From the NCBI GenBank assembly GCA_014138725.1, contig JACJID010000003.1, positions 620,001 to 684,000 of the forward strand: a stretch of DNA of 64,000 nt, given 5' to 3'. The DNA comes from Kutzneria viridogrisea (GTDB lineage Bacteria > Actinomycetota > Actinomycetes > Mycobacteriales > Pseudonocardiaceae). The notes under the pieces are model-generated. The model worked only from the letters and a program-made list of their open reading frames with translations, was not told the origin of the DNA and did not search any database. The translations under genes and the position numbers were made by a program. Shown in pieces: positions 61,421 through 64,000 of the stretch (position 1 is the first letter of the stretch; each line of letters opens with the position of its first letter).

Positions 61421-64000
61421 ATGACAGAGCGGCACCCGTGGTTCGGCGTGCTGGGACCGCTGCGGGTGCTGGTCGGCGGGGAGCCGGTCCCCGTGCGGGC
61501 GGGCAAGCAGCGCATCCTGCTCGCGGCCCTGTTGCTGCGCGCGAACTCGCCGGTGCCCGCGGACGAGTTGATCGAGCACCTGTGGGGCCAGGACCCGCCG
61601 TCCGGGGCCAGGGACACGGTGCGCGCCTACGTGATGCGGCTGCGCCACCTGATCGGCGACCCCGAACTGATCGAGACGACCCCCGGCGGCTACCTGGCCA
61701 GGCTGGGCGCCGAGCAGCTGGACCTGTCACAGGCACGAGCGCTGCTGGACCAGGGCCGGGTGCACGAGGCGCTGGCCCTGTGGCGCGGGCCCGCGCTGGC
61801 CGACGTGCCCTCGGACAGCCTGCACCGGGACGAGGCCCCGCGGCTGGCCGAGCTGCGCCTGCACGCGCTGAGCCAGCGGGTGGCCGTGGACCTCCAACGC
61901 GGCAAGCACGCCGAGCTGGTGCCCGAACTCGTGGCGCTGACCGCCGAGCACCCGCTGCACGAGGGCCTGTGCGGTCAACTCGTGCTCGCGCTGTACCGGT
62001 GTGGGCGCACCGCCGAGGCGATGGAGCAGTACCACCGGTTGCGCGGGCGGCTGGCCGAGGAGCTGGGCACCGATCCCGGTCCGCGGCTGCGCAAGCTGTA
62101 CCAGCAGGTGCTGGCCACCGATCCCGAGCTGAGCGCACCCGAGGACACGGCAAGACCGGTGCCCAGGCAGCTGCCCGCCTCCCCGCAGCGGTTCACCGGG
62201 CGGCAGGCCGAGCTGGACCGGTTGGACCGGGGCGGGCCAGTGGTCATCTCCGCGATCGACGGCACCGGCGGCATCGGCAAGACCTGGCTGGCCCTGCACT
62301 GGGCGCACCGCAGGCTGGAGCTGTTCCCGGACGGGCAGCTCTACGTGAACCTGCGCGGGTTCGACCCCGCGGGCAGCCCGCTGACCCCGGAGGTCGCCGT
62401 GCGCGGTTTCCTGGAGGCGCTGGGTGTGCCGCCCGCGGGCATCCCGGCCGAGTTGGACGCGCAGGTCGGGCTGTACCGGAGCCTGGTCGCCGACAAACAC
62501 ATGCTGGTGCTGCTGGACAACGCCCGCGACACCGCGCAGGTGACCCCGCTGCTGCCCGGCAGCCCGAGTTGCACCGCGCTGGTGACCAGCCGCCTGCAAC
62601 TGGCCGGGCTGGTGGTCAACCACGGCGCCACGCTGATGACCCTGGACCTGCTCGGCGACCAGGACGCGCGCCGGGTGCTGGTGAGCAGGCTGGACGAGCG
62701 GCGAGTCGCCGCCGAGCCCGAGGCGGTGGCCGAACTGGTGCGCCGCTGCGCCGGTCTGCCGCTGGCCCTGGCCATCGTGGCCGCGCGGGCCGCGATGCAG
62801 CCGGACACCCCGCTCGCCGTGCTGGCCGAGCAACTCGGCGAAGTGTCCCGATTGGACGGTTTCGATGCCGGGGAGCTGACCGCCAACCTGCGCGCGGTCT
62901 TCGCCTGTTCCCTGCACGCCCTGTCCCCCGAGGCGGCCCAGGCGTTCCGGCTGCTCGGGCTGGTGCCCAGCGCCGACATCGGGCGGCACGCGGTGCGCAG
63001 CCTCACCGGGTGCGGCCGGGCGCAGCTGGACGAGTTGTGCCAGGCCCACCTCGTGCAGGAGCACGAGCCCGGCCGGTACCGGATGCACGACCTGGTGCGG
63101 CTGTTCGCGGGCGAGCAGGCCGCGGCGCTGGCGGACACCGAGGCCGTGACCCGGCTGGTGGACCACTACCTGCACACCGCGGAGCAGGCCGACCGGTGGC
63201 TGCAACCGGCCCGGGAGGAACTGGCCTGGGGCACGCCCGCACCGGGCTGCGTGCCCGAGCCGATCGCCGACTCGGCCCAGGCGCTGGCGTGGTTCGACGC
63301 GGAGCTGTCCTGCGTGCTGGCCGCTCAACGGCTGGCCCTGGACCACGGGCTGCACCGGCAGGCCTGGCAGTTGGCCTTCGCGCTGCGGATCTACCAGTGG
63401 CGGCGGATGCGGATGCGGGAACGGCGGCTCGGGCTGGAGGTGGCCGTCGCCGCGGCCGAGCGCACCGAGGACCAGTACGCCAAGGTGCTCACCCGGCACT
63501 TCCTGGGCTTCGCCATGGCCTGGGACGGGGAGTTCGAGCCGGGCGAGGCCATGATCCACGAGGCCGCCGCGCTGGCCGAGCGGCACGGGTTCCGCGGGCA
63601 ACTGGTGTCCGCGACGCACAGCCTCACCACCTGTGCCGCCTTCCGCAAGGACTTCGCCGAGGCCGTGCGGTACGCCGCCAAGACCATCGAACTGGCCGAG
63701 GGCGGGCCCGCGGGCCCGCTCGCCATGGCGCACGGCGCCTACGCGGCCTACTCCCTGCAACTGGGCAGGACCGAGGTCAGCCTGCGCCACAGCCAGATCG
63801 CGCTCGAGCTCTACCGGTCCATCCAGCACCGTGACGGTGAGGCCGACGCACTGGCCGGGGTTGCCCGCGTCCTGCTCGCCACCGGCCAACCCGAGCGTGC
63901 CGTCACCATGCTCCGCGAGTCCGTGGAGATCGCGCTGGAGGTCGGCAACACGCACAACGCCGCCACCATCTACGAATCGCTCGGCACCGGCCTGTGCCAG
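61421..64000 (+). CDS. AfsR-like SARP transcriptional regulator, 5' part
   Basis: 860 codons visible, no stop before the window edge. Order: winged-helix OmpR-type DNA-binding domain (FGVLGPLRVLVGGEPVPVRA, residues 8-95), BTAD (PLALW..RGPALADVPSD to DPGPRLRKLYQQVL, about 95-225), NB-ARC ATPase with ISAIDGTGGIGKTWLALHWA (Walker A near 285) and VLLDNARD, then TPR repeats from about 640. Such regulators control secondary metabolism in actinobacteria. ATG 61421 has a weak leader. Its target is unknown. Confidence 0.85.
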   Translation, partial: MTERHPWFGVLGPLRVLVGGEPVPVRAGKQRILLAALLLRANSPVPADELIEHLWGQDPPSGARDTVRAYVMRLRHLIGDPELIETTPGGYLARLGAEQLDLSQARALLDQGRVHEALALWRGPALADVPSDSLHRDEAPRLAELRLHALSQRVAVDLQRGKHAELVPELVALTAEHPLHEGLCGQLVLALYRCGRTAEAMEQYHRLRGRLAEELGTDPGPRLRKLYQQVLATDPELSAPEDTARPVPRQLPASPQRFTGRQAELDRLDRGGPVVISAIDGTGGIGKTWLALHWAHRRLELFPDGQLYVNLRGFDPAGSPLTPEVAVRGFLEALGVPPAGIPAELDAQVGLYRSLVADKHMLVLLDNARDTAQVTPLLPGSPSCTALVTSRLQLAGLVVNHGATLMTLDLLGDQDARRVLVSRLDERRVAAEPEAVAELVRRCAGLPLALAIVAARAAMQPDTPLAVLAEQLGEVSRLDGFDAGELTANLRAVFACSLHALSPEAAQAFRLLGLVPSADIGRHAVRSLTGCGRAQLDELCQAHLVQEHEPGRYRMHDLVRLFAGEQAAALADTEAVTRLVDHYLHTAEQADRWLQPAREELAWGTPAPGCVPEPIADSAQALAWFDAELSCVLAAQRLALDHGLHRQAWQLAFALRIYQWRRMRMRERRLGLEVAVAAAERTEDQYAKVLTRHFLGFAMAWDGEFEPGEAMIHEAAALAERHGFRGQLVSATHSLTTCAAFRKDFAEAVRYAAKTIELAEGGPAGPLAMAHGAYAAYSLQLGRTEVSLRHSQIALELYRSIQHRDGEADALAGVARVLLATGQPERAVTMLRESVEIALEVGNTHNAATIYESLGTGLCQ

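Overview
The window is high-GC actinobacterial DNA, most likely from the family Pseudonocardiaceae; the genus cannot be fixed from sequence alone. Evidence: frequent GTG starts, dense G/C third positions, a large SARP regulator, a pyrophosphate-type phosphofructokinase, a class II DAHP synthase, and mycobacterial-type cell-envelope gene order. From memory of M. tuberculosis H37Rv, its Rv2174-Rv2187 block (mptA, Rv2175c, pknL, aroG, Rv2179c, plsC-like Rv2182c, Rv2183c, ArsA-like Rv2184c, SRPBCC Rv2185c and Rv2186c, fadD15) is recognisable here in the same order, with accessory blocks inserted between its members.

Layout. 1-16.3 kb: start of a GH92 mannosidase, a possibly iron-regulated luciferase-like oxidoreductase, an alginate-lyase-type secreted protein, a DUF3152 metallopeptidase-like protein, RutE-type nitroreductase plus nucleobase permease, small membrane proteins, a lytic transglycosylase, a secreted HNH nuclease, a hydroxycinnamate (ferulate-type) cluster with a MarR regulator, then a mannosyltransferase translationally coupled to a phytoene-synthase-like enzyme. 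16.4-27.2 kb: accessory island. Its left edge is a scar of broken genes (decayed ATP-grasp gene, truncated ORF, and a GatD fragment). Its body is a tightly overlapping operon (GlmU-like hexapeptide protein, MurA paralog, serine beta-lactamase-fold hydrolase, MurB paralog, HAD phosphatase, MFS exporter) followed by a Nudix hydrolase and a TobZ/NodU-type carbamoyltransferase. Together these look like a duplicated UDP-MurNAc-forming route recruited for a carbamoylated, exported metabolite; the product is unknown.

27.2-37.2 kb: Rv2175c-type DNA-binding protein divergent from a PknL-type PASTA kinase, an NfeD-like/flotillin pair with a structured leader, a two-component system, a polysaccharide deacetylase, an FAD enzyme whose C-terminus is encoded by a 21-bp repeat array, and a secreted coiled-coil protein. 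37.8-45.2 kb: one compact operon of DeoR regulator, PfkB kinase, 2-hydroxyacid dehydrogenase, FGGY kinase and a complete ECF transporter (S, T and two ATPases), probably for a sugar or polyol. 45.2-61.3 kb: DUF2891, DAHP synthase, a divergent PRPP-synthetase paralog, an OmpR/HK two-component system, a 27-residue peptide gene with its own terminator, PPi-type phosphofructokinase, exoribonuclease, acyltransferase, ROK glucokinase, ArsA-like ATPase, SRPBCC proteins, metallophosphoesterase and FadD15. 61.4-64 kb: the first 860 codons of an AfsR-like SARP regulator, cut by the window edge.

Repeats are prominent: two 21-bp-period arrays with core GGGACTC that switch orientation in the middle, three copies of a long palindrome (core GTGCCGTT/AACGGCAC) at gene ends, and a 35-bp tandem repeat overlapping the pfkA stop. 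Coordinates of starts without a clear ribosome-binding site are stated as uncertain in the entries.
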